NCBI RefSeq assembly: GCF_900100205.1
Contig: NZ_FNEQ01000004.1
Coordinates: 62,001-126,000 of the forward strand
Reading direction: 5' to 3'
DNA: 64,000 nt
Source of the DNA: Duganella sp. OV510
GTDB lineage: Bacteria > Pseudomonadota > Gammaproteobacteria > Burkholderiales > Burkholderiaceae_D
The notes below the pieces were generated by a model. That model saw nothing but the letters and a program-made list of their open reading frames with translations, was not told where the DNA came from and made no database searches. Shown piece by piece: positions 17,865 through 26,246 of this stretch (positions are counted from its first letter, which is position 1; each line of letters begins with the position of its first letter). The translations under genes were made by a program, and so were the position numbers.

Positions 17865-19466
17865 TTAACGCAGCGCCAGCTGCTTGCCCGGGCGGCGCGC
17901 GGCGCCGACAGCGCTTTCGTTGATCTTGAAGATGCTGACCGTCTGCTGCAACTCGGCCGCCTGGTCTTGCAGCGACTGGGTCGCCGCTGCGGCCTCCTCC
18001 ACCAGCGCGGCATTCTGCTGCGTCACCTCATCCATCTGCGCCACCGCCTGGTTGACCTGGTCGATGCCGTCGCTCTGCTCGCGGCTGGCGACCGCGATTT
18101 CGCCGACGATCTGCGTCACCTGATGCACATTGCCGACCAGCGTGGTCATCGTCGTGCCGGCCTGCTCCACCAGGCTGGTGCCCAGCTGGATCTTCTGCAC
18201 CGAATCATCAATCAGCACCTTGATCTCCTTGGCGGCGGCCGCCGAACGCTGCGCCAGGTTGCGCACCTCGGTCGCCACCACAGCGAAGCCGCGCCCCTGC
18301 TCGCCGGCACGGGCCGCTTCCACCGCCGCGTTCAGCGCCAGGATGTTGGTCTGGAAGGCGATGCCATCGATCACGCCGGTGATATCGACAATCTTGCGCG
18401 ACGCATCGTTGATGTCGTTCATGGTGCTGACCACCTGCTGCATCACTTCGCCGCCCTGCGCCGCCGTGGTCGATGCGTCTTCCACCAGCGTGCGCGCGTG
18501 CTGGGCGTTGTCCGAGTTCTGCTTGACGGTGCTGGTCAGTTCCTCGATCGACGCGGCGGTTTCTTCCAGCGAGCTGGCCTGCGTTTCAGTGCGTGACGAC
18601 AGCTCCAGATTGCCTGCCGCCAGTTCCTGCGAACCGGTGTTGATGATGTCGGCGCCGTTGCGTACGCGCGACACAGTCGACAGCAAATCGCCCTGCATGC
18701 GCTGGATCGCTGTCAGCAAACGCTGGATTTCGTTATCGCCCGACGCTTCGATATGCGCCGTCAGGTCGCCGCTGGCCACGCGGTCCAGCTGTCCGACCGC
18801 ACCTTCCAGCGGCAGCAGCACGGTGGATCGCAGCATCAGGTGCGCGCCCAGCACCACGCCGAGTGCAATCAGCAGACCCAGCGCCACCAGCCACATCACC
18901 ACCGTGTATTCGCTGGCGCGGCTGTCGGCCAGTTCGTTGATCTGTTCATCGCCCAGCTTCTGGAATTTCTCCAGCAGCGACGAGAAATTGGCGCCCACCG
19001 GCGTCAGTTCGCCGGAGTTGATGGCGGTGTAGGCCGCCGTATCATCCTTGGCCAGCGCCGCCGAGGCGCGCTCCAGCACGGCGGACAGCTTGCGGCCGGA
19101 CTCCACCAGATCCTTCTTCAGTTGCGTATCCTGGCCTGGAAAGTCAGGCGCCTTCTCGAACTTGTCGAGGAAATCCAGCGTGCGCTGGTAGGATTTTTTG
19201 GCGGCGGCCAGCGCCGAATCGCGGGTGGACTTGTCGTCGGCTTCTTTCAGCGCCGCATAGCCGCGCGTCAGCGCCGAGCGGGTGCGGGTGGTGTCTTTGT
19301 AGGCATCGTTGATGGTGATGACCTGGTTGGCGATGCGGTGCACCACCCCGATCGACTGGTTGGACTGCTGCAAAGCAAAGATGCCCAGGCCCGCACCGGC
19401 AAGCAACATTATCGTAAACAAAACAAGCACGCCCAACAAGCTCGCCCGTACCGTGACCTTATTCAT
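17865..19466 (-). CDS. Methyl-accepting chemotaxis protein
   Basis: A 533-residue transmembrane receptor: TM1 (about 10-30), a periplasmic four-helix-bundle domain, TM2 (about 190-212), HAMP, and a signalling domain with the hairpin-tip core ([27 protein letters not shown] split across the conserved region). It starts [12 protein letters not shown] at 19466. The ligand is unknown. It stands apart from the che cluster and ends in a basic tail ([10 protein letters not shown]) without the acidic/aromatic C-terminus of three receptors in that cluster. It converges with the nitrilase-type gene. Confidence 0.93.
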   Translation of the reverse strand: MNKVTVRASLLGVLVLFTIMLLAGAGLGIFALQQSNQSIGVVHRIANQVITINDAYKDTTRTRSALTRGYAALKEADDKSTRDSALAAAKKSYQRTLDFLDKFEKAPDFPGQDTQLKKDLVESGRKLSAVLERASAALAKDDTAAYTAINSGELTPVGANFSSLLEKFQKLGDEQINELADSRASEYTVVMWLVALGLLIALGVVLGAHLMLRSTVLLPLEGAVGQLDRVASGDLTAHIEASGDNEIQRLLTAIQRMQGDLLSTVSRVRNGADIINTGSQELAAGNLELSSRTETQASSLEETAASIEELTSTVKQNSDNAQHARTLVEDASTTAAQGGEVMQQVVSTMNDINDASRKIVDITGVIDGIAFQTNILALNAAVEAARAGEQGRGFAVVATEVRNLAQRSAAAAKEIKVLIDDSVQKIQLGTSLVEQAGTTMTTLVGNVHQVTQIVGEIAVASREQSDGIDQVNQAVAQMDEVTQQNAALVEEAAAATQSLQDQAAELQQTVSIFKINESAVGAARRPGKQLALR

Positions 19467-19542
19467 TCCGCCTCCAAATTTAAGTATTTCTAACCAGAAA
19501 CACTATACCAAATTATGAAGTTTTGTGAGCACGGAAATAACT

Positions 19543-20007
19543 TTACGCCGGTTTGTGCACCATCAGCCAATACACCACCAACAGTGCGCCGAAGGCGGGG
19601 AAGCCGAGCGCGGTCCAGATCTTTTCGTAGCGCCAGTAGCGGGCCGGTAGCGGCGCGTCATCCCGCGCGGCGATGGCGGCCATGTCGCGCATGCGCAATT
19701 GCAGCCACACCACCGGCAGCCAGCAGGCGCCGGCCAGCGCATACAGCGCGAGCGACCAGACGATCCAGGTCGAGCCAAGCGGATAGCCGGCCATGTGTAT
19801 CATCCAGAAGCCCGACAGCGGCTGGATGATGACCGACGGCGTGGTGAACCACCAGTCCGCACGCGCCACCAGCCGCGACACCACGGCGATCGCCGTCACG
19901 TTGCGCGTGCGATTGGTGAAGAACATATAGAAAGCCGTGCCGAAGCCAGTGCCGAACATCGCGGTCGCGGACAGGATGTGCAGCCATTTGAGCGCAAGGT
20001 AGTCCAT
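19543..20007 (-). CDS. DUF2269-type membrane protein
   Basis: A 154-residue membrane protein with four probable helices, starting MDYLALKWLHILSATAMFGTGFGTAFYMFF, typical of the DUF2269 family. The function is unknown. The ATG overlaps the stop of the upstream SDR gene (TAATG), so translation is coupled. It is the last gene of the GbsR-SDR-DUF2269 set and ends about 75 bases from the start of the chemoreceptor gene. Confidence 0.82.
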   Translation of the reverse strand: MDYLALKWLHILSATAMFGTGFGTAFYMFFTNRTRNVTAIAVVSRLVARADWWFTTPSVIIQPLSGFWMIHMAGYPLGSTWIVWSLALYALAGACWLPVVWLQLRMRDMAAIAARDDAPLPARYWRYEKIWTALGFPAFGALLVVYWLMVHKPA

Positions 20008-21269
20008 TATCTGCTCGCCCTCCACATCAGGAACATCAATGCCAGCAAGGGCAGGTTCTTGCTCAGCGGGCCGAAGGGATGCAGCCAGAAGAACGGCAGG
20101 AACAGGCTCATGATGACCGTGTAGCCGCCAACCAGCGCCAGCTGCGCAGCCCACAGCCAGCGGCGTGGACGCAACAACAGCAGCACGCCGATGGCGGCGT
20201 CGGTGAGGCTGGCGGCCAGCAGCATCGGCTCTTGCGCAAATGCCGGGATGCCGCAGGCGGCCAGCCACGCACGGCTTTCTTCATGCGGCCAGCCGAACCA
20301 GGAAACGGCGGCAGTCCATAGCCACAGCGTCGCCATCGCCAGCGTGATCAGCACGGACGCCCATTGCCACACGGCGTCTATGCGCTGTGCGGGTTGCGCG
20401 AAACTCGCCGGATCGCGCAGCGGGCGGCCAAGCAGCGCGGCGGCAGGCGCGGCGTTGGCAGTGTTGCCGCCGTCGGCGCTTTGTTCGAGCATCAGCAGCG
20501 ATTCCGGCGTCAGTGCGCTCGACGGCGCCAGCGCGGCTACGCGCGCCACCAGGCGTGCGACTGGCATCGGCAGATCCAGCACCAGCCCGGCCGGCGCCTG
20601 CATGCCTTGGCGCAGGTCGCCCAGGTAGGCAGCCATGCTGCCGGCGCGCGGCCCAACGGTGGCCAACTCGCGCGGCGGCGCTTCCTGCGCCGTTACCAGC
20701 TTGACGATGATGGCCACCAGATCGTCTACGTGTATCGGCTGCACCTTGGCGCCGTGCGCCATCGGCATCATCAGCACCGGCAGCGTGGCCAGCATGCGGA
20801 ACATGATGCTGCTGGCGCCCTCGTCGCCATATACCAGCGACGGGCGGATGATTGCCGGCTGCAGGCCGCTGCGCGCCATCAGGTCGGCTTCCGCCGCGCC
20901 TTTGCTGCGCCAGTAGCCGGTGGCGGCATCAGGCGCACTGCCCAGCGCAGACACCTGCACCACGCGGCGCACCCCAAGCTGTTCGCAGGCGGCAAACATT
21001 GCCACCGGCGCGGCGCGATGCAGGCGATCGAAATCGCCGGCGCGCGTTTCGCGGATGATGCCGACACAGTTGACCACCGCATCGTAGCCGGCCAGTAGCG
21101 GCAACCAGTCCCGCGCATCGGTGAGATTGCCGAATTCAGCTTCCAGCCAATCGCGCTCTCCGGCGGGACGGCGCCGGCTCAAGCCGGTGACCGAACAACC
21201 GGCGGCGCGCAACGCCTGCACTGCATGTCCGCCGATCAATCCTGTGGCGCCAAGTACCAGGACTTTCAT
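20007..21269 (-). CDS. SDR/NAD-epimerase-like protein fused to a DoxX-like membrane domain
   Basis: The 420-residue protein has an N-terminal Rossmann domain with MKVLVLGATGLIGG (GxxGxxG NAD(P) motif), VVNCVG and an atypical YxxxK-like segment (GYWRSKGAA), like NmrA/complex-I-type SDRs. The C-terminal ~130 residues hold four hydrophobic helices resembling DoxX-like domains. The fusion suggests a membrane-associated oxidoreductase or sensor; the substrate is unknown. A good ribosome binding site (GGGAGGTG) precedes the ATG. A copy of the GbsR-type palindrome lies 18-37 bases upstream of the start, implying direct control by the adjacent regulator. Confidence 0.82.
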   Translation of the reverse strand: MKVLVLGATGLIGGHAVQALRAAGCSVTGLSRRRPAGERDWLEAEFGNLTDARDWLPLLAGYDAVVNCVGIIRETRAGDFDRLHRAAPVAMFAACEQLGVRRVVQVSALGSAPDAATGYWRSKGAAEADLMARSGLQPAIIRPSLVYGDEGASSIMFRMLATLPVLMMPMAHGAKVQPIHVDDLVAIIVKLVTAQEAPPRELATVGPRAGSMAAYLGDLRQGMQAPAGLVLDLPMPVARLVARVAALAPSSALTPESLLMLEQSADGGNTANAAPAAALLGRPLRDPASFAQPAQRIDAVWQWASVLITLAMATLWLWTAAVSWFGWPHEESRAWLAACGIPAFAQEPMLLAASLTDAAIGVLLLLRPRRWLWAAQLALVGGYTVIMSLFLPFFWLHPFGPLSKNLPLLALMFLMWRASR

Positions 21270-21286
21270 ATCACCTCCCGTCAGTT

Positions 21287-21306
21287 ATTTCTGTAAACAC
21301 AGAAAT
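21287..21306. promoter_or_regulatory. Palindromic operator copy 1, upstream of the SDR gene
   Basis: ATTTCTGT-AAAC-ACAGAAAT is a perfect 8-4-8 inverted repeat in the 53-base gap between the GbsR gene and the SDR gene. The same arms recur at 21862-21881. It probably binds the GbsR/MarR protein encoded next door. Confidence 0.75.
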
Positions 21307-21322
21307 GATGAGCTAAATTTTT

Positions 21323-21850
21323 TTAATCGCTACCCAGCAAGCGCGCTACTTTGCCACCCATTTTGAGGAAGCGTTGCATCGTTGCCGGCGGCAAATGCTT
21401 GTAGTCATCGTAGGTGCTGGTCAGCATTTCCAGGAAATCCAGCACTTGCTCCATTTTGACCTTGGTGGCCTGCTCAAGTTGCGGATCGCTCTCCGCTTCC
21501 ACCGCGCAGGCGCGCAGCACGGTCAGCGTCGGATCGATCTCGCGCTTCTTGCGCTCCTCGACGATGACGCGGAAGATTTCCCACACGTCCTGCAGCGCGA
21601 GAAAATAGTCGCGGCGGTCGCCGGCCATATGCGTGATGCGGACCAGGCCCCAGCTTTGCAGCTCCTTCAAGCTATTGCTGACATTCGAACGCGCCACATT
21701 CAGCGTCTCGGCGATCTGCTCGGCGTTGAGTGGCTGGTTGGCCAGGAACAGCAAGGCATGAATCTGTGCCACAGTCCGGTTCACGCCCCAGCGCGCGCCC
21801 ATTTCACCCCAATGCAGGATGTATTTTTGAATGGTTGGTGTCAGTTCCAT
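21323..21850 (-). CDS. GbsR/MarR-family transcriptional regulator
   Basis: The 175-residue protein carries a winged helix-turn-helix (about residues 25-75, AEQIAETLNVARSNVSNSLKELQSWGLVR), a beta-wing (THMAGDRRDYFLA) and a C-terminal helical dimer region, matching GbsR-type MarR relatives. It heads the set with the SDR and DUF2269 genes. A perfect 8-4-8 palindrome overlaps its -10 box and start site, and a second copy precedes the SDR gene, so it is probably autorepressing and represses the SDR gene. The inducer is unknown. Confidence 0.88.
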   Translation of the reverse strand: MELTPTIQKYILHWGEMGARWGVNRTVAQIHALLFLANQPLNAEQIAETLNVARSNVSNSLKELQSWGLVRITHMAGDRRDYFLALQDVWEIFRVIVEERKKREIDPTLTVLRACAVEAESDPQLEQATKVKMEQVLDFLEMLTSTYDDYKHLPPATMQRFLKMGGKVARLLGSD

Positions 21851-21861
21851 GCATTTCTCTA

Positions 21862-21881
21862 ATTTCTGTCGTTACAGAAAT
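21862..21881. promoter_or_regulatory. Palindromic operator copy 2, upstream of the GbsR gene
   Basis: ATTTCTGT-CGTT-ACAGAAAT has the same arms as copy 1 with a different four-base centre. It overlaps the last bases of the -10 box and covers the likely transcription start, twelve bases from the ATG. This is the classical position for autorepression. Confidence 0.8.
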
Positions 21882-21908
21882 AATAGGATGCATTTTCGAC
21901 AAAGTCAA
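21880..21908 (-). promoter_or_regulatory. Promoter of the GbsR-SDR-DUF2269 set
   Basis: TTGACT (21908-21903), a 17-base spacer and TATTAT (21885-21880) on the minus strand are close to the sigma-70 consensus. The -10 box overlaps operator copy 2. Confidence 0.8.
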
Positions 21909-22011
21909 TGCTGGCATTTGAGGTAGCGCAAACGCGCCGCAAGCTGATTCGATACGATGAAGAACGGCTGTCACCTGGGCCTTTTCTGCTACGATCAAAT
22001 GGGGAGGTATC

Positions 22012-22584
22012 ATGACCATGCCTATCAAATTCGACACCCTTGAATACACCCGCAACCTGATGGAAGCAGGTATCTCCGCCACCGATGCAGAAGCACACGC
22101 CAACGCGCTCAGCCTGGCAATGGCCGAAGCAACCGTCTCGCCAAGCGAGCTGCTACTGCTCAGAACCGACGTGTTGGCCCGCATCGACATGCTGCGCCTT
22201 TCCGTGGATGCAAAAATAGAAGCGTTATGCGTATCAGTGGAAACGAGAATAGACTCGCTGCAATCTGAGATAAATGCGAAGATAAATTCGGTGCAGGCCG
22301 AGATAAATCTGAGGATAAATTCGCTCCAGGCCGAGATAGATCTGAGGATAAATTCGCTGCAGGCCGAGATAGATCTGAGGATAAATTCTCTGAAGGCCGA
22401 GATAAATGCGAAGATAAACTCACTGCAAGTCCAAACCAACTCGCTGCAAGTCCAAATCAACTCACTGCGCGAGGAAATAAGTTCGCTACGCGCCGGGATG
22501 AATGCAAAACTCATCCCGCTGTATCTCATGGCCGGCCTGTCACTGGTGCTGCATGCCATCACCCTGGCCAAGCTGTTCTCCTGA
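22012..22584 (+). CDS. Tail-anchored coiled-coil protein with 11-residue repeats
   Basis: The 190-residue protein starts with a helical head (FDTLEYTRNLMEAGISATDAEAHANALS), which resembles the head of DUF1640/CCDC90-type coiled-coil proteins. Five 11-residue repeats follow at residues 85-139 (pattern AEIxxxINSLQ), then three 7-residue repeats at 140-160 and a C-terminal hydrophobic helix (about 167-188). The switch from 11- to 7-residue periodicity suggests two coiled-coil geometries in one rod. GGGGAGG five bases upstream supports the ATG at 22012. The repeat zone uses ATA, AAT and AGG codons that are rare in neighbouring genes. Its last 45 bases overlap the convergent MutS-like gene. The function is unknown. 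Confidence 0.78.
   Translation: MTMPIKFDTLEYTRNLMEAGISATDAEAHANALSLAMAEATVSPSELLLLRTDVLARIDMLRLSVDAKIEALCVSVETRIDSLQSEINAKINSVQAEINLRINSLQAEIDLRINSLQAEIDLRINSLKAEINAKINSLQVQTNSLQVQINSLREEISSLRAGMNAKLIPLYLMAGLSLVLHAITLAKLFS
22264..22428 (+). repeat. Five tandem 33-bp coding repeats
   Basis: Five consecutive 33-base units each encode 11 residues of the coiled-coil rod; units 3 and 4 are nearly identical. Three 21-base units (7 residues each) follow at 22429-22491. The array probably grows and shrinks by slippage in frame. Confidence 0.85.
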
Positions 22585-24063
22585 CAATCCGGTCGGGCGG
22601 GCCATGTAATTGCCTAGCCAGGTATGGATGCGGTTGGCTTTCTCGGTGATGGCGGGAGCAAAGCCGCGCTCCGCCAGCAAGGCAATGCCGTTGGTGTCGA
22701 CCAGCAGCCCAGGCGCCAGCTGCCAGCGTCCGTCGACGCGGCTGACACACCAAGGCTGCAGACAATCCGACAGCAGCGACGCCAGCACCAGGTGATGCGA
22801 CGCCACCAGCACCCGCCCCCGCTGCGCCAGCTCATGCAGCACCGCTCCCGCCGCCGACACCGACTCCAGATAATTCGTGCCACGGAAAATCTCATCAATG
22901 ACGAAGATCGCCGGCCGCTGCGCCGCCAGCGTCAGCAACTCCTGTCCACGTCGCAGCTCCGCCATGTAGAAACTCTCGCCATTCGACATCGCATCCTCGT
23001 TCTGCATGCTGCTGTAGACCGGCAGCAGCGGCGTCACCGCGCGCACCGCGTAGCAGAAGCCAAACGCACGCGCCACGATCAGGTTCAGTCCCACCGTCCG
23101 CAGCAAGGTGCTCTTGCCGATACCGTTCTGCCCCGAAATGAACACGCCCTGCCGCTGCATGCCAAACGTCAGCGGCGCCGCGCCGTCCAGCAGCGGATGC
23201 ACTACCTCATCCAGCGCCACCGCATCGCCCTGCTCCGCCCAACAATATGTCGGCGCCGCAGCCAGATGCCGCGCCAGCGCCAGGTCCGCCTCCAGCGCCG
23301 CCACGCGCTCAAAGCTGCCACGCAGGAAACCGATATGCTGACGCGCCACCTCGCGGCTCTGGAAATAATGACGCACATTCTGCAAGAAGAACCAGTCGCC
23401 ATACTCGCGCGCACCAGGCATGCTGGATAACAGCGGACGGCTCAAGCGGCGGTTCAACTTCGACGCCTGCGCCGCATCATCCCGCAAGCGCGCTGTCGCG
23501 GGTGCATCGACCTGCCCCAGCAGCGTATGCGCACGCAGCATCAACTGCGTGGTGTTGAGGATGCGCGCCCACTCCTGCACTTCGTCGAAATAGCGCATCT
23601 GGATCGCACACAACACCAGCGCCAACAACACCGCCGCGCCCCACAACGGCATCCAGCCGGTGAACAGCGCGGCAACCAGCGCGCCAACAAACAGTAGCGG
23701 CAACCAGCGCAAGACCGGCAACCAGCGCGGCAACGACGGCAACTCCGCGCCAAACAAGGTCTCGCTGATTTCACGGTCAGCCTCGCGCATGTCCTTGGAC
23801 GCCGCCTGCAACTGCGCACGCAAGCCATCGTCCGCCGCCAGCGCCTGCACGCGGACCAGCGCAGCATCCCCGCCACCCTGGGCCACATGCAGCCGCCGGT
23901 GCAGCTCCTGCTGGCCGAGGATGCTGGTCTCACGCGCCAGCAGCGCACTGTACTCAGGCAGCAGCAGGTCATTCCAGGTTTGGGTATCCATCACGCTGTC
24001 CGGGCCGGACACGGTACGCTGGTATAAGGCGACGTCGCTGGCGACGAAAGGAAAATCAGTCAT
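22540..24063 (-). CDS. Membrane-anchored MutS-like ATPase
   Basis: The 507-residue protein has two hydrophobic helices near residues 115-160, a coiled/clamp-like middle region, and a C-terminal MutS-type ATPase domain with Walker A GQNGIGKST, Walker B FVIDEIFRGTN and the following VLVASHH segment. It lacks the mismatch-recognition domain, so it is not a mismatch repair MutS; membrane MutS-like proteins have no settled role. The ATG at 24063 (MTDFPFVASDVALYQ) is chosen; 28 further in-frame codons upstream look unlikely. Its 3' end overlaps the coiled-coil gene by 45 bases on the opposite strand. Confidence 0.8.
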   Translation of the reverse strand: MTDFPFVASDVALYQRTVSGPDSVMDTQTWNDLLLPEYSALLARETSILGQQELHRRLHVAQGGGDAALVRVQALAADDGLRAQLQAASKDMREADREISETLFGAELPSLPRWLPVLRWLPLLFVGALVAALFTGWMPLWGAAVLLALVLCAIQMRYFDEVQEWARILNTTQLMLRAHTLLGQVDAPATARLRDDAAQASKLNRRLSRPLLSSMPGAREYGDWFFLQNVRHYFQSREVARQHIGFLRGSFERVAALEADLALARHLAAAPTYCWAEQGDAVALDEVVHPLLDGAAPLTFGMQRQGVFISGQNGIGKSTLLRTVGLNLIVARAFGFCYAVRAVTPLLPVYSSMQNEDAMSNGESFYMAELRRGQELLTLAAQRPAIFVIDEIFRGTNYLESVSAAGAVLHELAQRGRVLVASHHLVLASLLSDCLQPWCVSRVDGRWQLAPGLLVDTNGIALLAERGFAPAITEKANRIHTWLGNYMARPTGLSGEQLGQGDGMQHQ

Positions 24064-24098
24064 GCCGCGCCATATGCTATCGCTTGACAATTTTTCAA

Positions 24099-24139
24099 GA
24101 CAGACCGGACAAGACGGACAACACGGACGCTCGCGGACA
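24099..24139. repeat. GGACA direct repeats between the MutS-like and HlyD genes
   Basis: GACA or GACG recurs at 24099, 24108, 24117, 24126 and 24136, four of them as GGAC(A/G), at a period of 9-10 bases. On the other strand the units read TGTCC(G). They lie between the two divergent gene starts. The unit resembles the GTGTCCG repeats at 48495-48535, although the spacing differs. Confidence 0.5.
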
Positions 24140-24176
24140 GCGGGCACGCGCCAACAATTCCATAAAAATCAGCCAC

Positions 24177-24204
24177 TTACATGGTGGCACGGTTTCTGCA
24201 TAAT
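24177..24204 (+). promoter_or_regulatory. Possible promoter of the ABC efflux operon
   Basis: TTACAT, a 16-base spacer and CATAAT lie 30 bases before the adaptor ATG. The match is moderate and the region has no better candidate. Confidence 0.4.
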
Positions 24205-24233
24205 GTTGCCCGTCTACTCACCAGCAAACCACC

Positions 24234-25502
24234 ATGATACGCGACACCTCCAACCAAGACGCCGTGATCGCCCCCGCCAGGGGCCACAACACCAAGCGCC
24301 ACATCATCATCGCCAGTGCCGCCGCCGCGCTGCTGGCCGCCGGCTGGTATCTGTTCCACAACTGGAACGGCAGCGACCACTCGGTCAACATCTCGCGCCT
24401 GCGCATTGCCGAAGTCGGCCGCGGCACCTTGATCCGCGACGCCGCCGTCAACGGCCGCATTGTCGCCGCCGTCAGCCCGACGCTGTACGCGCCGTCGCTG
24501 GCCACCGTCACGCTCAAGGTCAACGCCGGCGACACGGTCAAGAAAGGCGACGTGCTGGCGGTACTGGAATCGCCCGACCTGTCCGATGCGCTGAAAAAGG
24601 AGCAAGCCGCCTACGCGCAGATCGAAGCCGACGTCGCGCGCCAGCGCATCCTCGCCCGCAAGCAGAAACTGCTGGCGCAACGCGATGCCGACACCGCAGA
24701 AATCGACCGGCTGTCGGCGCAACGCACGCTGGAACGCTACGACGCCGTCTCCAACGAAGGCATCATCGCCAAGATCGAATACCAGAAGGCCAAGGACGCA
24801 CTGAACTCCGCCGACATCCGCGCCAAACACGCGGAACAGGCTTCCACGCTGGAGAACGACAACGTCGCGCTGGAGCTGGAGTCTAAAATCAAGCAGCTGG
24901 ACCAGCAACGCAGCACGCTGTCCAATGCCCAGCGCCGCGTCGACGAGCTGACGGTGCGCGCGCCAGTTGACGGCTTTATCGGCACGCTGTCGGTGGCCAA
25001 CCGCAGCGTGGTGCCGGCCAACACGCCGCTGATGACGCTGGTCGATCTGTCACGGCTTGAAGTCGAACTGGAAGTGCCGGAGACTTACGTCGCCGACATC
25101 GGCCTGGGCATGACGGCAGAAGTCAACTACGGCACCGGCACCGCCAACGGCAAGCTGTCGGCGCTGTCGCCGGAAGTGGTCAAGAATCAGGTGCTGGCCC
25201 GGGTGCGCTTCAATGGCGAGCAGCCAGCCGCGCTGCGCCAGAACCAGCGCGTCACCGCGCGCCTGCTGATCGACGAAAAACCGAATGTGCTGATGGTGCA
25301 GCGTGGCCCCTTCGTCGAATCCGAAGGCGGCCGTTTCGTCTACCTGGTGCGCGATGGCCTGGCCGTGCGCACGCCGGTGAAGCTGGGCGCCACCAGCGTC
25401 TCCGCCGTCGAAATCCTCGGCGGCCTGAAACAGGGCGACAAGATTGTTATCTCCGGCACCGAAACCTTTGAGAACGCCAACCGCGTCTCGATCAATCAAT
25501 AA
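24234..25502 (+). CDS. HlyD/MacA-type periplasmic adaptor of an ABC efflux system
   Basis: The 422-residue protein has an N-terminal membrane anchor (about residues 22-42), two half-lipoyl segments (ATVTLKVNAGDTVKKGDVLAVLESP and VRAPVDGFIGTLS) flanking a long coiled-coil hairpin (about 118-235), then beta-barrel and membrane-proximal domains. It would bridge the inner-membrane ABC permeases to an outer-membrane channel, but no TolC-like gene is in the window. It is the first gene of a tightly packed set with the ATPase, two permeases and an NtrC-type two-component pair. Confidence 0.9.
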   Translation: MIRDTSNQDAVIAPARGHNTKRHIIIASAAAALLAAGWYLFHNWNGSDHSVNISRLRIAEVGRGTLIRDAAVNGRIVAAVSPTLYAPSLATVTLKVNAGDTVKKGDVLAVLESPDLSDALKKEQAAYAQIEADVARQRILARKQKLLAQRDADTAEIDRLSAQRTLERYDAVSNEGIIAKIEYQKAKDALNSADIRAKHAEQASTLENDNVALELESKIKQLDQQRSTLSNAQRRVDELTVRAPVDGFIGTLSVANRSVVPANTPLMTLVDLSRLEVELEVPETYVADIGLGMTAEVNYGTGTANGKLSALSPEVVKNQVLARVRFNGEQPAALRQNQRVTARLLIDEKPNVLMVQRGPFVESEGGRFVYLVRDGLAVRTPVKLGATSVSAVEILGGLKQGDKIVISGTETFENANRVSINQ

Positions 25503-25522
25503 CTTTACTGAAGAGGCCCGCC

Positions 25523-26236
25523 ATGCTGCGCATGAAAAACCTGAGCAAAGTCTACCGCACCCACATGATCGAAACGCACGCGCTGCGTGGTTTCGAGATC
25601 GACGTCAAGCAAGGTGAATTCGTTACCGTCACCGGCCCGTCGGGCTCCGGCAAGACCAGCTTCCTCAACATCGCCGGCCTGCTGGAAGAATTCACCGACG
25701 GCGAATATGTGCTCGATGGCGTCAACGTCAAAGGCATGGACGACAACGCCCGCTCGCGCCTGCGCAACGAGAAGCTGGGCTTCATCTTCCAGGGCTTCAA
25801 CCTGATTCCCGACCTGTCGCTGTTCGATAACGTCGACGTGCCGCTGCGCTATCGCGGCTTCAACGCCGCCGAGCGCAAGGAGCGCATCGAGGACGCGCTG
25901 GCGAAAGTCGGCCTGGCCTCGCGCATGAAGCACTACCCGGCCGAACTGTCCGGCGGCCAGCAGCAGCGCGTGGCAATCGCGCGCGCGCTGGCCGGTTCGC
26001 CCAAGCTGCTGCTAGCCGACGAACCGACCGGCAACCTGGATACGCAGATGGCGCGCGGCGTGATGGAACTGCTGGAAGAGATCAATGCTGCCGGCACCAC
26101 CATCCTGATGGTGACCCACGATCCGGAACTGGCGGTGCGCACGCAGCGCAACGTTCACATCATCGACGGCCAGGTGTCCGACCTGGTGCGCAAGTCGCCG
26201 TCACTGAGCACCGTCGGCCATACCGCCCAGGCATAA
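25523..26236 (+). CDS. MacB/LolD-type ABC transporter ATPase
   Basis: The 237-residue ATP-binding protein has Walker A GPSGSGKT, Q-loop FQGFNLIPDLS, signature LSGGQQQRVAIARAL, Walker B LLLADEPTGNLD and H-loop VTHDPE. The DEPTGNLD form and the two FtsX-type permeases downstream place it in the MacB/LolD/FtsE class, which works mechanically across the periplasm instead of moving cargo through the membrane. Twenty bases separate it from the adaptor gene and ten from the first permease. Confidence 0.93.
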   Translation: MLRMKNLSKVYRTHMIETHALRGFEIDVKQGEFVTVTGPSGSGKTSFLNIAGLLEEFTDGEYVLDGVNVKGMDDNARSRLRNEKLGFIFQGFNLIPDLSLFDNVDVPLRYRGFNAAERKERIEDALAKVGLASRMKHYPAELSGGQQQRVAIARALAGSPKLLLADEPTGNLDTQMARGVMELLEEINAAGTTILMVTHDPELAVRTQRNVHIIDGQVSDLVRKSPSLSTVGHTAQA

Positions 26237-26246
26237 GGAGCCGTTC

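Noticed and set aside
22264..22428. 33-bp repeats considered as a CRISPR-like array
   Set aside because: The units are directly adjacent without spacers, stay in frame and encode a coiled coil.
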